A DNA stretch of 5,639 nucleotides from Myxococcales bacterium. Lineage in GTDB: Bacteria > Myxococcota_C > UBA6777. The stretch spans positions 12,258 to 17,896 of the forward strand of contig JALTMC010000384.1 of assembly GCA_027005175.1 (NCBI GenBank), read 5' to 3'. How positions within the stretch are numbered: the stretch's first letter is position 1; every line of letters starts with the position of its first letter. The notes beneath the pieces are model-generated. The model was not told the origin of the DNA. It did no database searches and saw only the letters and a list, made by a program, of their open reading frames with translations. Below, one piece after another: positions 5,141 to 5,639 of the stretch. The position numbers and the translations under genes were made by a program.

Positions 5141-5639
5141 GTGTCACAACGGATACTGGTGATTGAGGGAGCCCACAATGTTGGTGGATCTCTCACGAGT
5201 ATCGAAATTGTTCTGCGGTGGGGTTTACGTCGTGGACTCCATTTCGATGTCATGTCTGCCATCAATGTGCGTGAACACTTACCTGCTGGTGTGGGATGGT
5301 TTCCAATGCCCGCACAAACAAGCTATCCTATTCCAAAGCATGAATTTCTTCAGATCATGGTGAAGCAGCCACTCTCCGTGATGCGACGGTTGGTTCAAAG
5401 TCAGTATGATGCGATAATTCTCAACAATGCTGTGAATGGCAATCTACCCGCTCTGGCGACGGGGTGGTTGGCTCGCAAGCCCATCCTGCAATTCATTCGG
5501 GACTTTGAACGTGACAGTCGAGGGTGGCGGTGGTTTCAAGATAAGGTTGATGCCTTTGTGGCAGTTAGCCCCTCCATTCAGAAAGACTTAGAATCTCGGA
5601 TGCGGGTGGACCCTGAGCGCATCCTTCTTGCTCCAGAAG
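5141..5639 (+). CDS. glycosyltransferase, GT-B fold, family 4-like, N-terminal part (runs off right edge)
   Basis: 166 codons of an open frame run from GTG 5141 to the window end without a stop. The first beta strand RILVIEG (4-10) is followed by H-N-V-G-G-S (12-17), the Gly-rich loop typical of the N-terminal Rossmann domain of GT4-type enzymes. YDAIILNNAVNGNLPAL (89-105) matches the usual 'D-x-hydrophobic-x-x-N' strand near the acceptor site. VDAFVAVSPSIQKDL (136-150) and then D-P-E-R-I-L-L-A-P-E (157-166) match the V-x-x-S-x-x-x-x-x-x-[LF]...P-x-[KR]-I...P segment that in GT4 enzymes immediately precedes the N-G motif at the interdomain hinge. The catalytic C-terminal donor-binding domain lies beyond the window. 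The enzyme probably transfers an NDP-sugar in envelope or exopolysaccharide synthesis at the cytoplasmic membrane face; donor and acceptor are unknown. No terminator is seen between it and the methyltransferase. Confidence 0.8.
   Translation, partial: MSQRILVIEGAHNVGGSLTSIEIVLRWGLRRGLHFDVMSAINVREHLPAGVGWFPMPAQTSYPIPKHEFLQIMVKQPLSVMRRLVQSQYDAIILNNAVNGNLPALATGWLARKPILQFIRDFERDSRGWRWFQDKVDAFVAVSPSIQKDLESRMRVDPERILLAPE

Noticed and set aside
4984-5265. 93-codon minus-strand frame with repeated peptide segments
   Set aside because: The repeats come from the tandem DNA array, and the frame runs antisense into the glycosyltransferase gene. Units of 37-38 bp shift frame and do not encode a constant peptide.

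Overview
The window (5,639 bp, roughly 47-50% G+C by eye) reads as a bacterial chromosome segment. A secreted lipoprotein with a CPAGKSC-type N-terminal cysteine cluster, YCF48/BNR-type propeller repeats, MopE-type 'DDDCDGKVDE' modules and a LamG domain is typical of Myxococcota and related former Deltaproteobacteria. The lineage is an inference from domain style, and the moderate G+C is lower than in classical myxobacteria. I saw no rRNA, tRNA, transposase, integrase or CRISPR array.

Layout. The left 3 kb is on the minus strand: a large multidomain lipoprotein gene (3004-350) followed after 89 bp by the 5' part of a TIGR04255-family gene (260-1, running off the left edge). A good sigma70-like promoter (3052-3080) precedes the lipoprotein gene. 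The right 2.3 kb is on the plus strand: a 97-residue cysteine-rich, basic small lipoprotein (3381-3674), an RNA m5C methyltransferase resembling mitochondrial NSUN4 (4040-4942), and the N-terminal half of a GT-B family 4-type glycosyltransferase (GTG start at 5141, running off the right edge).

Two gene-free stretches of about 370 bp (3005-3380 and 3675-4039) separate these genes. The first holds outward-facing promoter candidates and a strong Shine-Dalgarno sequence in front of an ATG-TGA start-stop. The second holds a candidate stem-loop and a pair of direct repeats, each able to fold a short hairpin in front of GAGGATGA; the second copy supplies the methyltransferase ribosome-binding site. 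A degenerate tandem array of about 38 bp units begins inside the last codons of the methyltransferase and runs almost to the ribosome-binding site of the glycosyltransferase.

There is no single obvious pathway. Two envelope lipoproteins are transcribed divergently, an RNA-modification gene and a glycosyltransferase are codirectional, and no defence system or mobile element can be supported. The most unusual items are the NSUN4-like enzyme, the six-cysteine small lipoprotein, the array seeded from a coding 3' end, and the hairpin/Shine-Dalgarno repeats.
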